Under the pieces are notes generated by a model. That model searched no databases. It was not told the origin of the DNA and saw only the letters and a list, made by a program, of their open reading frames with translations. A DNA stretch of 64,000 bases from DATEJJ01 sp039649115. Its GTDB lineage: Bacteria; Actinomycetota; Actinomycetes; Mycobacteriales; Micromonosporaceae. A program made the translations under genes and the position numbers. The stretch spans positions 28,278 to 92,277 of the forward strand of contig JBBWZQ010000079.1 of the NCBI GenBank assembly GCA_039649115.1, in the 5' to 3' direction. Of the stretch, positions 50,314 to 57,362 are shown piece by piece (position 1 is the stretch's first letter; each line of letters begins with the position of its first letter).

Positions 50314-51738
50314 TCACGCGTTTCCGGGACCGCCCGATGGTCGCCGCGGTTCATCCAGAGCGCGCGCCACCAACTCCGGGATCTCGCGCATCCGAACGTG
50401 CTCCTGTACCGCCCGGACGAGCAGCGTCTCTGTGGCGATCAGCACCGCCCCCGCGGCGCGCCGGTCGAGCATTGCCGGATCGGCCGTCAGGGTGAGCGCC
50501 ATCCCCTCCGGCGACTCGGCCAGGTCCATCGTGACCGGAAGCTCCTGCGGCCACTGGGCACTGCCGCGGACGGTGCGCTGCCGTACCTGGGCAACGAGTT
50601 CCTCGACGGGCGGCCGGGCGGGCGGTGGTGCGGGCGCACCGCGTGGTGTCGTGCACTGGAACATGCCGCCCACCTCAACCCTGGCGCCGCGTTCCTCGGC
50701 CAACCGGTCGAACACCCCATAGAGTCCCCACGGCGGCACGTACGCGTACCGGTAGGCGAGCATCATCGCCTCCCGGGTGCGCTCCACGGCCGCCCCGAAG
50801 TCCGCGTCGCCGACGTCCACCACGAACAGGCCCGGCTGCGCGCAACTGCACACCATGTCGCGCATCCGCGGGTCGAACCGGTTGTTGCTCACGAGGTACA
50901 TCACCACCCGGCTGTCACCGGCGCGCGCGGCCAGGACGGCCGAGAGGGCGGCCAGCACCACCGCGGGCGGGGACGTGCTGTGCCGCGCCGCGAGGAGGCC
51001 CGCGGCCGTGGCCAGCGCCCGGGAGCGCAGTTCCACCACGGACCACACGTTGCGGTTGGCGTCCGGGTCGACCGGCAGCAGCGTCAGGGGTGCCCGCGCC
51101 AGAGCGTCGTACCAGTACTTCTCCGCCCGGTGCCTGATCAGCGCCGCCCGCGGCGACGCTTCGGCGGCGGCCTGGTCCAGCGGCTGCCAGACGGTCTGCC
51201 CGTCGTCGTCGGCACCGGTGAGCAGCCGCAGGACCACCTCCCCGAGATGGTCGGCGGCCTCGCGGTCCACCGCGAGGTGGGAGATGACCAGAATCAGGTA
51301 CGTGGCGCTGCCCTGCACGGTCACCACGGCGGGCAGGAACGGCCCCTCATCGCCGTCGAGGTCGCGCGGCATGCAGTGGGAGAGCACCTGCTCGGCGAAG
51401 GCGTCCACGCCGGTCGGTTCGCTGTCGAAGATGAGCAGGGGCAGCACGCCGCTGGCCGCGACGTGCTGCCTGGGCACACCGTCGCTGGCGCAGCGCACCG
51501 TGGTGCGCAGTGCCTCGTACCGCTCCACCAGCCGTCGTACCGCGTCCGCCACGGCCGCCACGTCGTACCCGGCCGGCAGGCGTAGCAGGCGGAACAGGTT
51601 GGAGCCACCGGGCCGACGCCTGCGCTGGAGCATGGCCCAGATCTCGAACTGCCCCCAGGTCAGCTCCGCCGAACCCGCCCGGGAGCCGGTGAAGCTGACA
51701 TCCACGCGACGCACTGTCCGGGTGGTGATGTCGCTCAT
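50314..51738 (-). CDS. Stand-alone condensation-domain-like enzyme
   Basis: A 474-aa discrete condensation-like protein. LTWGQFEIWAMLQ is the first motif, VISHLAVDREA replaces HHxxxDG (Ser for the first His; catalytic His and Asp kept), and YLVSNNRFDPRM lies further on. The family makes amide or ester bonds between thioesters and nucleophiles. Its two ends are repeated in the 74-aa gene at 34854-35078, and the promoter region is duplicated as well. ATG 51738. It is followed by an oxidoreductase. Likely role: joining a carrier-bound acyl or aminoacyl unit to an amine; this is inference. Confidence 0.78.
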   Translation of the reverse strand: MSDITTRTVRRVDVSFTGSRAGSAELTWGQFEIWAMLQRRRRPGGSNLFRLLRLPAGYDVAAVADAVRRLVERYEALRTTVRCASDGVPRQHVAASGVLPLLIFDSEPTGVDAFAEQVLSHCMPRDLDGDEGPFLPAVVTVQGSATYLILVISHLAVDREAADHLGEVVLRLLTGADDDGQTVWQPLDQAAAEASPRAALIRHRAEKYWYDALARAPLTLLPVDPDANRNVWSVVELRSRALATAAGLLAARHSTSPPAVVLAALSAVLAARAGDSRVVMYLVSNNRFDPRMRDMVCSCAQPGLFVVDVGDADFGAAVERTREAMMLAYRYAYVPPWGLYGVFDRLAEERGARVEVGGMFQCTTPRGAPAPPPARPPVEELVAQVRQRTVRGSAQWPQELPVTMDLAESPEGMALTLTADPAMLDRRAAGAVLIATETLLVRAVQEHVRMREIPELVARALDEPRRPSGGPGNA

Positions 51739-51780
51739 GCGGCATCAGCTCCTCACCCCGAGCGAACTACGGCGTGGACA

Positions 51781-51823
51781 ACGCTAGAGGCATGGACGGC
51801 TCGTGGTATGTCCCCGGAATCCG
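51781..51823 (-). promoter_or_regulatory. Conserved promoter element, leftward
   Basis: On the minus strand GGATTCCGGGGACA ends at 51809, then a 22-nt spacer, then TAGCGT (51786-51781), about 43 nt before ATG 51738. It is the paralogue of 35118-35161; both share CTAGCGTTGT-type -10 regions and the downstream GAGGAGCTGATGCCGC. Confidence 0.55.
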
Positions 51824-51842
51824 GGACGGGTGCGCTCCTGCC

Positions 51843-51884
51843 CCAATTTCTGGGACAGCCGGTTACGCCGGCGCCCCTGACACT
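51843..51884 (+). promoter_or_regulatory. Conserved promoter element, rightward
   Basis: CCAATTTCTGGGACA (51843-51857), a 21-nt spacer and GACACT (51879-51884). It is the paralogue of 35182-35223, but here a leader of about 22 nt with GGAGGGGG precedes ATG 51913. Confidence 0.55.
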
Positions 51885-51912
51885 TGGACGGTACCGATCC
51901 GGAGGGGGCGAC

Positions 51913-53130
51913 ATGCGGATGCTCCTCGTCACGATGCCGACCCTGTCGCACTTCCACCACCTGGTTCCCGTGGCGACCGCGGCCCGCGCGCTGGGCCACG
52001 AGGTCACGTTCGCATCATCGGACCGGTTCGTTCCCACCATCGCGCGGTACGGCTTCGACGCGGTCGGCTACCGGCCGCATCCCGACCCCGAGGCCCCGCC
52101 GCGCGGCGTCGCCAACCTGCGGTCCAGCGAATCGCTCAGCTTTCCGGAGCCGTCCGTGTGCTACATGCTCGGCCAGCGACCGCTTTCCGCGGTGCACCGG
52201 TTGACCGCGCTCATCACGCACACGCGGGTGCACCTGGTGGTCCGGGACTCCACCGAACTCATCGCCGCGCTCGCCGCGGATCGCGTCGGCGTGCCGCACG
52301 CCGCGGTGACGACCAGCCCGCTCAGCGTGCTGCCGGCGCAACGCGCGCTGCTCGCCGAGATGATGGCGGCGGTACGACAGCGAATGCGCGGTCCGTACAC
52401 CCGGACCGACGACCTCGCCATCGGCGATGACCTGCCGCCGGTGGTCTACGCGGCCTGGGGTCCGCGGCCCCGCACCATCGTTCCGTTCGCCCACAGCACC
52501 GTGGTCCGGCCGGCGGAGGTGGTACCCGCCTGGCTCGGGGCTCTGCCGCCACGACCGACGATCTACATCGCCTTCGGCACCACCGTCGAGGCGGGTACCG
52601 CGCGGCTGCTGCGCATCCTGCGTGCCATCGCCAGCCAGCCGGTCCGCACCAACGTCATCGTGGCCGGGGGCAGGTCGGCCACCGACGTGCTGCGCGGGCT
52701 GGCCCGTCGCTACCTGCCCGACGTCGTCATCGAGCCGTTCCTGCCGCAACGCGCCATCCTGCGAACCGCGAGCCTGATGGTCACCCATGGCGGCATCACC
52801 AGCGTCAAGGAGGCGCTGGCCGCCGGTGTGCCGATGGTCTTCGTACCAACGGTGAATGACACGTCTGTCATCGCCGAGCGCTGCGCGCAGCTGGGGCTGG
52901 GCGTACGGGTGGCCGGCACATCGTCCAGCGCCGAGCTGGCGCGCGCGATCGCACACGTGCTGGACAGCGATTCCATCCGCCGCATGGTCCGGGCCTTCCG
53001 GGACGAGATGGCGTCGATGCCACCGGTCGACCATTTCGTCGAGCGGCTGGCCCAACTGGTCCCGACAGGTGACCGGCGCCGTCGCCGGAATCTGCGACAC
53101 GTCGGCACCGGGGCCGGCTGCTTAGGTTAG
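51913..53130 (+). CDS. Glycosyltransferase, GT1-type
   Basis: A 405-aa GT-B glycosyltransferase beginning MLLVTMPTLSHFHHLVPV, with the donor-site segment VTHGGITSVKEALAAGVP. ATG 51913 has GGAGGGGG five bases upstream. The last about 20 codons (RRRRNLRHVGTGAGC) are simply the translation of the promoter element 53085-53128 that drives the next gene. The natural C-terminus therefore appears to have been replaced when that promoter was inserted or duplicated; the family fold is complete without it. It likely transfers a sugar to the cyclitol or aglycone. It diverges from the condensation-like gene. Confidence 0.88.
   Translation: MRMLLVTMPTLSHFHHLVPVATAARALGHEVTFASSDRFVPTIARYGFDAVGYRPHPDPEAPPRGVANLRSSESLSFPEPSVCYMLGQRPLSAVHRLTALITHTRVHLVVRDSTELIAALAADRVGVPHAAVTTSPLSVLPAQRALLAEMMAAVRQRMRGPYTRTDDLAIGDDLPPVVYAAWGPRPRTIVPFAHSTVVRPAEVVPAWLGALPPRPTIYIAFGTTVEAGTARLLRILRAIASQPVRTNVIVAGGRSATDVLRGLARRYLPDVVIEPFLPQRAILRTASLMVTHGGITSVKEALAAGVPMVFVPTVNDTSVIAERCAQLGLGVRVAGTSSSAELARAIAHVLDSDSIRRMVRAFRDEMASMPPVDHFVERLAQLVPTGDRRRRRNLRHVGTGAGCLG
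53085..53128 (+). promoter_or_regulatory. Conserved promoter element inside the 3' end of the GT gene
   Basis: CCGGAATCTGCGACA (53085-53099), a 23-nt spacer and TAGGTT (53123-53128), about 43 nt before the carrier protein GTG 53172. It is nearly identical to 38524-38567 over some 45 bp. Confidence 0.6.
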
Positions 53131-53171
53131 GGGGAAGCCGCCTGATCAACTACATCCGGCAGGAGTCCGAC

Positions 53172-53432
53172 GTGGAGCGCGAGCTGTACCACCGGTTGGC
53201 CGACCTGATCGTGGAGGTCAGCGACGGCGCGGTCACCCCGGCGGACGTGCTGGCGCCCGGCGCCTGCCTCACCGACCTGGGGGTGGGCTCGCTGGGCTTG
53301 CTCCGCCTGATCGACGCGGTCGAGGACGAGTACGGGCTGAGCATCGATCTGAGTGGCGACGAGCCGGTCGACAGCCTGGATGAGCTGGCCGCGCTGCTGC
53401 GGCGGCAGGACGCGCCGGCCGCGGGTGACTGA
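53172..53432 (+). CDS. Free-standing carrier protein
   Basis: An 86-aa carrier protein with LTDLGVGSLGLLRLIDAVEDEYG; Ser40 is the attachment site, although the residue before it is Gly instead of the usual Asp. GTG 53172 follows CAGGAG at about seven bases. It has its own copy of the conserved promoter and ends six bases before the convergent second NRPS. It may carry the unit that NRPS 2 condenses with glycine, or the substrate of the condensation-like enzyme; the partner is not determinable from the sequence. Confidence 0.82.
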   Translation: MERELYHRLADLIVEVSDGAVTPADVLAPGACLTDLGVGSLGLLRLIDAVEDEYGLSIDLSGDEPVDSLDELAALLRRQDAPAAGD

Positions 53433-53438
53433 GTCGAG

Positions 53439-56400
53439 TTAGGGCGATCGCTCCAGCAGATCGGCGAACCGGCGTGGGGTCGGCGCGCCGAACACCGCCT
53501 CGAACCCGAGTGCTCTGCCGAATTCGGCACCGGCTCGGTCGACCAGCTCGACGGCGAGCAACGAGTGGCCGCCGTTGACGAAGAAGTCGTCGTCCGGCCC
53601 GAGGGTCCGGTCGCCGAGGATGTCGCGCCAGAGGATGACCAGCCGGCGAAGTACCGGCTCGTCGGGCAGCCCGTTGACCGCCACCGCGCCGGCCACCCCG
53701 CCCGTCCCGTCCGGCCGGTCGCGGATGAGCGCGCCCAGTGCCCGGTGGTCCACCTTGCCGTTGCCGGTGCGCGGGAAGGTGGCCACCGTGACGAACCGGC
53801 TGGGTACTGCCGCCGGTGGCAGTCGCCCGGACAGGTAGGCCCGAAGCTGCCCGGGTTCGACCGGTGCCGCGGTCGGGCTGACGACCGCGACCAGACGCAG
53901 GTGCCCGGCCCGGTCCGGCTCGGTCAGCACCGCGGCCTCCCGGACGCCGGGGTGACCGTACAAAGTGGACTCTATTTCGGTCAGCTCCAACCGGTGCCCG
54001 CGCACCTTTACCTGGCGGTCCAGCCGGCCGAGGAAGATCAGCCCTCGGCCGGTCAGGCACACCTCGTCGCCGGTGTGGTACCAGCCGTCGCGGAAGCGCT
54101 CGCGGGTCAGTCGCGGCCGGCCACGGTAGCCCAGCGCCACACCGGCTCCGCCGATGCACAGTTCACCGGAGACGCCGGGCGGGACCGGGCGCCCGTGCGC
54201 GTCCCGCACGCTGAGCCGGGTGCCGGCCACGGGCCGTCCCAGCGGAACCGGATCGGTCACGGGAGCGGTCAGCTCGGTGGCAGTGGACCAGATGGTGGTC
54301 TCGGTCGGACCGTACACATTGGACGGCCGGCCGCCGGCAGCCAGCAGACGACCGGCCAGAGCCGCGTCCAGTGGCTCCCCACCGCACAGCAGTTGCCGGC
54401 CTGCCAACTGGCTCTCGACGGCCGGGGCGAGGTGTCGCCAGGTTGTCGGCGTCGCCTGCACGACGGCGACGTCCTCGCGGGCGATCAGCCGCAGCAGGCG
54501 GTCCGGATCGACCCGGTCGCTGTCCGGAGCCACTACCACGGCGCCGCCGGTGGTCAACGGCAGGAAAAGCTCCAGCGCCGAGATATCGAAGGAGAACGTG
54601 GTCAGCCACAGCGCGGACCCGCCCGGCCGCACCGCCAGCCGGCGGGCGAAGTCGGCCACCACATTGGCGAGGCTGCCGTGCGAGATCTCAACTCCTTTGG
54701 GGGTACCGGTGGAGCCGGAGGTGTAGATGACGTATGCGCAGTCCGCCGGCTGCGGCGCCGGCCAGTCCGCCAGTCGCGGGGCATCCGGGTCGCGACACAG
54801 ATCGGGCAGCGCCAGCCAGTCCCGCCCGGACAGGCAGGCGGCCGCGGGCGGGCCATCGGCCAGGATCACGCGGACGCCCGCGTCATCCAGCTGGGCGACC
54901 AGCCGGGCGGCCGGGTGAGCCGGATCGAGCGGCAGGTACGTGGCACCCGCCGCCCAGACGCCCAGCGTCGCCGCGGCCAGCTCGACGCCCCGGGCGGCCG
55001 CCAGCGCGACCGGCTCCCCCGGTCGTACCCCCGCCTCGACCAGGCGCCGGCGGATCGCGTCGGCCGCCGCCAGCAGCCGGCCGTAGCTCGTGCCGTGCCC
55101 GTCCACCCGCAGCGCCACCGCGTCGGGGTCCGCGAGGCCCTGGTCCCGGACCTGGGTCAGCACGGCCGGCGCAATCGCGGTGCGGTCGGTCGACTCGAGC
55201 ATCGCGACGGCCCGCCGGTCGGCCGGGGTCCAGCCCGTGACATCGCCGACCGGCCCGTCCGGCCGGTCGGCGAGTTCGCACAGGATCGCGTCGTACCGGG
55301 CAAGCAGGGTCTCGACGAACGCGTGGTCGTGCACCTCGGTGCTGAACACCGCCTCGATGGTGACGCCGCCGGTCCACGGCATCGCGACCAGCTCCAAGTC
55401 CAGCCGGCTGACCAGGTTACGGACCTCGACCCACCGCATCGGCCGGCCCGCGAGGGTTTCCGGCTCGGACCCGGCGGCCAGCACGCCGGGCACCAGCCCG
55501 TCGTCCCGGTAGTTGTACGCGTGCCGGAAGACCGGAACGCGCCAGTCGCCGGAGCGACCCGCAAGCGCGGCCTGTACCGCCTCGAAGGACGCGTCCGCGT
55601 GGGTCATGCCCTCCAGGAGCGCACCGGCGACCGCCCGGATCAGGTCGAGCAGGCCAGCGTCCGGGTCCAGCCGCACGCGGACGGGCAACGTGCTGTTGTG
55701 GAAGCCGGCCGCCGCAACCGTGTCGGGCCGCCCCACCACCGGTACCCCGATCACCAGGTCCGTCCCGGCGCCGTGCCGGTAGAGCAACAGGGCGTACGCG
55801 GCCAGCAGCACGATGTTCCGGGTGATCCGGGTCCGTTGCTGCAGCTGCCCGAGTGCGGCCATCGCCGCGTCCGAGAGCAGGTGATAGACCGAGCCACCGG
55901 CGAATGTGGGCCGTCCCTCGATCGGTCGGGCCCCGCTGAGCGCCCCCCTGGTCGGATCGAAGCCGTCGAGGTGGCGCAGCCAGTACGCGATCGACTCCTC
56001 GCTGGGGGCCGGCTCCAGGTAGGGCGCCACGACACCGGACAGGTCCGGCGGCGGCTCACCGTCGCGCGCGATGCCGTCGTACAGCCGGGCCGCCTCGCGC
56101 ATCAGCATCGCGGCGGTGTACAGGTCGGCCACCAGGTGGTGCAGCACCAGGCAGAGCCCGGTCGCGTCGGGCATCCTGATGAGGTGGGCCCGGACCAGCA
56201 ACCCGTCGTCGAGGTCGAACGGCTGCCCCACCACCCGGCTCAGGACGGCGGGCAGCTCCGCCTCGGTGGCTGTCTCGATGTGCAGCGGGAACGGTTCATC
56301 GGCCGGCCGGAGACGCTTGCGTGGCACCGTGCCGTCCATCCGGACCACGCCACGCAGGGCCGGATGCCGGCGTAGCAGGTGGTTGAGCGCTTGCTGCAGC

Positions 56401-56543
56401 GGCCACCACTGCAACTCCCCCGCCACCGTGACCGCGCGCCCGATGTTGCACACGCCCCGTCCAGAGACCAGGCGGTGCAGCATCCACTGCGCCTGCTCCT
56501 TCGTGCTGAGGGCGGACTCGTCCGGCCTTGTCGTGACGGTCAC
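53439..56543 (-). CDS. NRPS module C-A-PCP, predicted glycine-specific (paralogue of 3451-6597)
   Basis: A 1034-aa single-module NRPS. Condensation domain: HHLVAD with His135, His136 and Asp140. A domain: YTSGSTGTPKG, FSFDISALE, YGPTETT, YHTGDEV and GNGKVDH. PCP: FFVNGGHSLLAVEL. The pocket reads D-I-L-Q-L-G-V-I-W-K by hand alignment, one change from the glycine code DILQLGLIWK. It is closely similar to the module at 3451-6597 along its whole length, including KEQAQWMLHRLV near the start. GTG 56543 lies seven bases after the candidate -10 TTTGACT, so the mRNA is probably leaderless. Two glycine modules suggest that two glycine units enter the product. Confidence 0.93.
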   Translation of the reverse strand: MTVTTRPDESALSTKEQAQWMLHRLVSGRGVCNIGRAVTVAGELQWWPLQQALNHLLRRHPALRGVVRMDGTVPRKRLRPADEPFPLHIETATEAELPAVLSRVVGQPFDLDDGLLVRAHLIRMPDATGLCLVLHHLVADLYTAAMLMREAARLYDGIARDGEPPPDLSGVVAPYLEPAPSEESIAYWLRHLDGFDPTRGALSGARPIEGRPTFAGGSVYHLLSDAAMAALGQLQQRTRITRNIVLLAAYALLLYRHGAGTDLVIGVPVVGRPDTVAAAGFHNSTLPVRVRLDPDAGLLDLIRAVAGALLEGMTHADASFEAVQAALAGRSGDWRVPVFRHAYNYRDDGLVPGVLAAGSEPETLAGRPMRWVEVRNLVSRLDLELVAMPWTGGVTIEAVFSTEVHDHAFVETLLARYDAILCELADRPDGPVGDVTGWTPADRRAVAMLESTDRTAIAPAVLTQVRDQGLADPDAVALRVDGHGTSYGRLLAAADAIRRRLVEAGVRPGEPVALAAARGVELAAATLGVWAAGATYLPLDPAHPAARLVAQLDDAGVRVILADGPPAAACLSGRDWLALPDLCRDPDAPRLADWPAPQPADCAYVIYTSGSTGTPKGVEISHGSLANVVADFARRLAVRPGGSALWLTTFSFDISALELFLPLTTGGAVVVAPDSDRVDPDRLLRLIAREDVAVVQATPTTWRHLAPAVESQLAGRQLLCGGEPLDAALAGRLLAAGGRPSNVYGPTETTIWSTATELTAPVTDPVPLGRPVAGTRLSVRDAHGRPVPPGVSGELCIGGAGVALGYRGRPRLTRERFRDGWYHTGDEVCLTGRGLIFLGRLDRQVKVRGHRLELTEIESTLYGHPGVREAAVLTEPDRAGHLRLVAVVSPTAAPVEPGQLRAYLSGRLPPAAVPSRFVTVATFPRTGNGKVDHRALGALIRDRPDGTGGVAGAVAVNGLPDEPVLRRLVILWRDILGDRTLGPDDDFFVNGGHSLLAVELVDRAGAEFGRALGFEAVFGAPTPRRFADLLERSP

Positions 56544-56550
56544 CTGGGAA

Positions 56551-56592
56551 AGTCAAACAGCTGGCTCGGTCCGCCGGCCTGTCGCCGGTTCA
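56551..56592 (-). promoter_or_regulatory. Conserved promoter element of NRPS 2, probably leaderless
   Basis: On the minus strand TGAACCGGCGACA ends at 56580, a 22-nt spacer follows, then TTTGACT (56557-56551). GTG 56543 is seven bases further, at the expected +1. The layout copies that at 8237-8278 before the ligase operon. Confidence 0.55.
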
Positions 56593-56646
56593 CGGGACGG
56601 CTCGGCGGCGGGTCGGGGTCGACCACGCTCGATTTCGGCTTGGCTG

Positions 56647-56856
56647 TCAAGGCGGCTCGGGCTCCGAGCGCAGCTCGGCGTCGGGATCCAGCTGCGCCCA
56701 TTGGCGCGCAGCCTGCGCGGCGACGGCTGGCAGTACCACGTATTCGCGGCCCGGCGAACAGCGGACGAGGCGGTCACACTGTCCGCCCTGCACCCGCACA
56801 ATGTCAGGTGAACCGCCGAGTCTAGACAGCAACCGTTGCGCGGCGTAGCGTAGCAA
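56647..56856 (-). CDS. Possible small hypothetical protein
   Basis: A 69-aa open frame from ATG 56856 with RBS-poor context; its first codons cover the palindromic operator. The peptide (LSRLGGSPDIVRVQ ... WAQLDPDAELRSEP) is of ordinary composition but matches no family I know. The region 56593-56836 otherwise holds no gene or element that I recognise. It may be a relic or chance frame. Confidence 0.25.
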   Translation of the reverse strand: MLRYAAQRLLSRLGGSPDIVRVQGGQCDRLVRCSPGREYVVLPAVAAQAARQWAQLDPDAELRSEPEPP

Positions 56857-56880
56857 TGCTACCTAATAGCGACGCTACGT
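56837..56880. promoter_or_regulatory. Palindromic operator upstream of the multicopper oxidase operon
   Basis: CGTAGCGT (56844-56851) and ACGCTACG (56872-56879) are inverted repeats. Nested inside are GTAGC-AAT-GCTAC and CTACCTAATAGCGACG. The block shares AGCA(A)CCGTTGCG and GCTACCTA-TAGC with the region before the MFS gene at 62043-62082. A common repressor, perhaps TetR-type and encoded outside the window, is likely. Confidence 0.55.
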
Positions 56881-56894
56881 ATGAGTGGTTGGGG

Positions 56895-57362
56895 ATGACG
56901 CAAAACGTTGCCACCACCGGTACTGCGCGGCCCACCGCGCCGGCCGGATCCAAACGCCCGGTCGGCGCCCCGGCGAGGTGGGCCTTCCGGCTCGTCATCA
57001 CACTCCATGCGGCCGCGGCGTTCACGCAGGCGATCCTCGCCGGGCGCTTCTTGTCCGGCGACTACGACATGCTGCGTGCGCACTTCATCAACTCGCAGGT
57101 GGTCGGCGGCCTCGCGATCGCCCAGGTGGTCGGCGCTGTGCTCTACTGGCGCCCAGGCGGAGGATCGGGGCGGCCCGCTCTCGCCAGCGCCATGCTGCTT
57201 GCTCTCGAGCCGATCCAGATTGCCGCCGGCATCAAGCGGGTCATCGGGATCCATATCCCGCTGGCCGTGCTCATCATCGTCTGCTCGGTCCTGTTCGCGG
57301 TGTGGGCGTGGCGGCCGTCGTACGGGCAGCGCCGGCCTGCCGCCCACGGGCACGGCCGCTGA
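56895..57362 (+). CDS. Small integral membrane protein, four helices
   Basis: A 155-aa protein with four hydrophobic segments: FRLVITLHAAAAFTQAIL, VVGGLAIAQVVGAVLYW, ASAMLLALEPIQIAAGI and IPLAVLIIVCSVLFAVWAW. I chose ATG 56895 with GGTTGGGG nearby; an upstream ATG at 56856 would lie in the operator. The stop overlaps the multicopper oxidase ATG, so the two are coupled. It may anchor the oxidase or take part in electron transfer, but no cofactor-binding residues are obvious. I do not recognise the family. Confidence 0.75.
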   Translation: MTQNVATTGTARPTAPAGSKRPVGAPARWAFRLVITLHAAAAFTQAILAGRFLSGDYDMLRAHFINSQVVGGLAIAQVVGAVLYWRPGGGSGRPALASAMLLALEPIQIAAGIKRVIGIHIPLAVLIIVCSVLFAVWAWRPSYGQRRPAAHGHGR

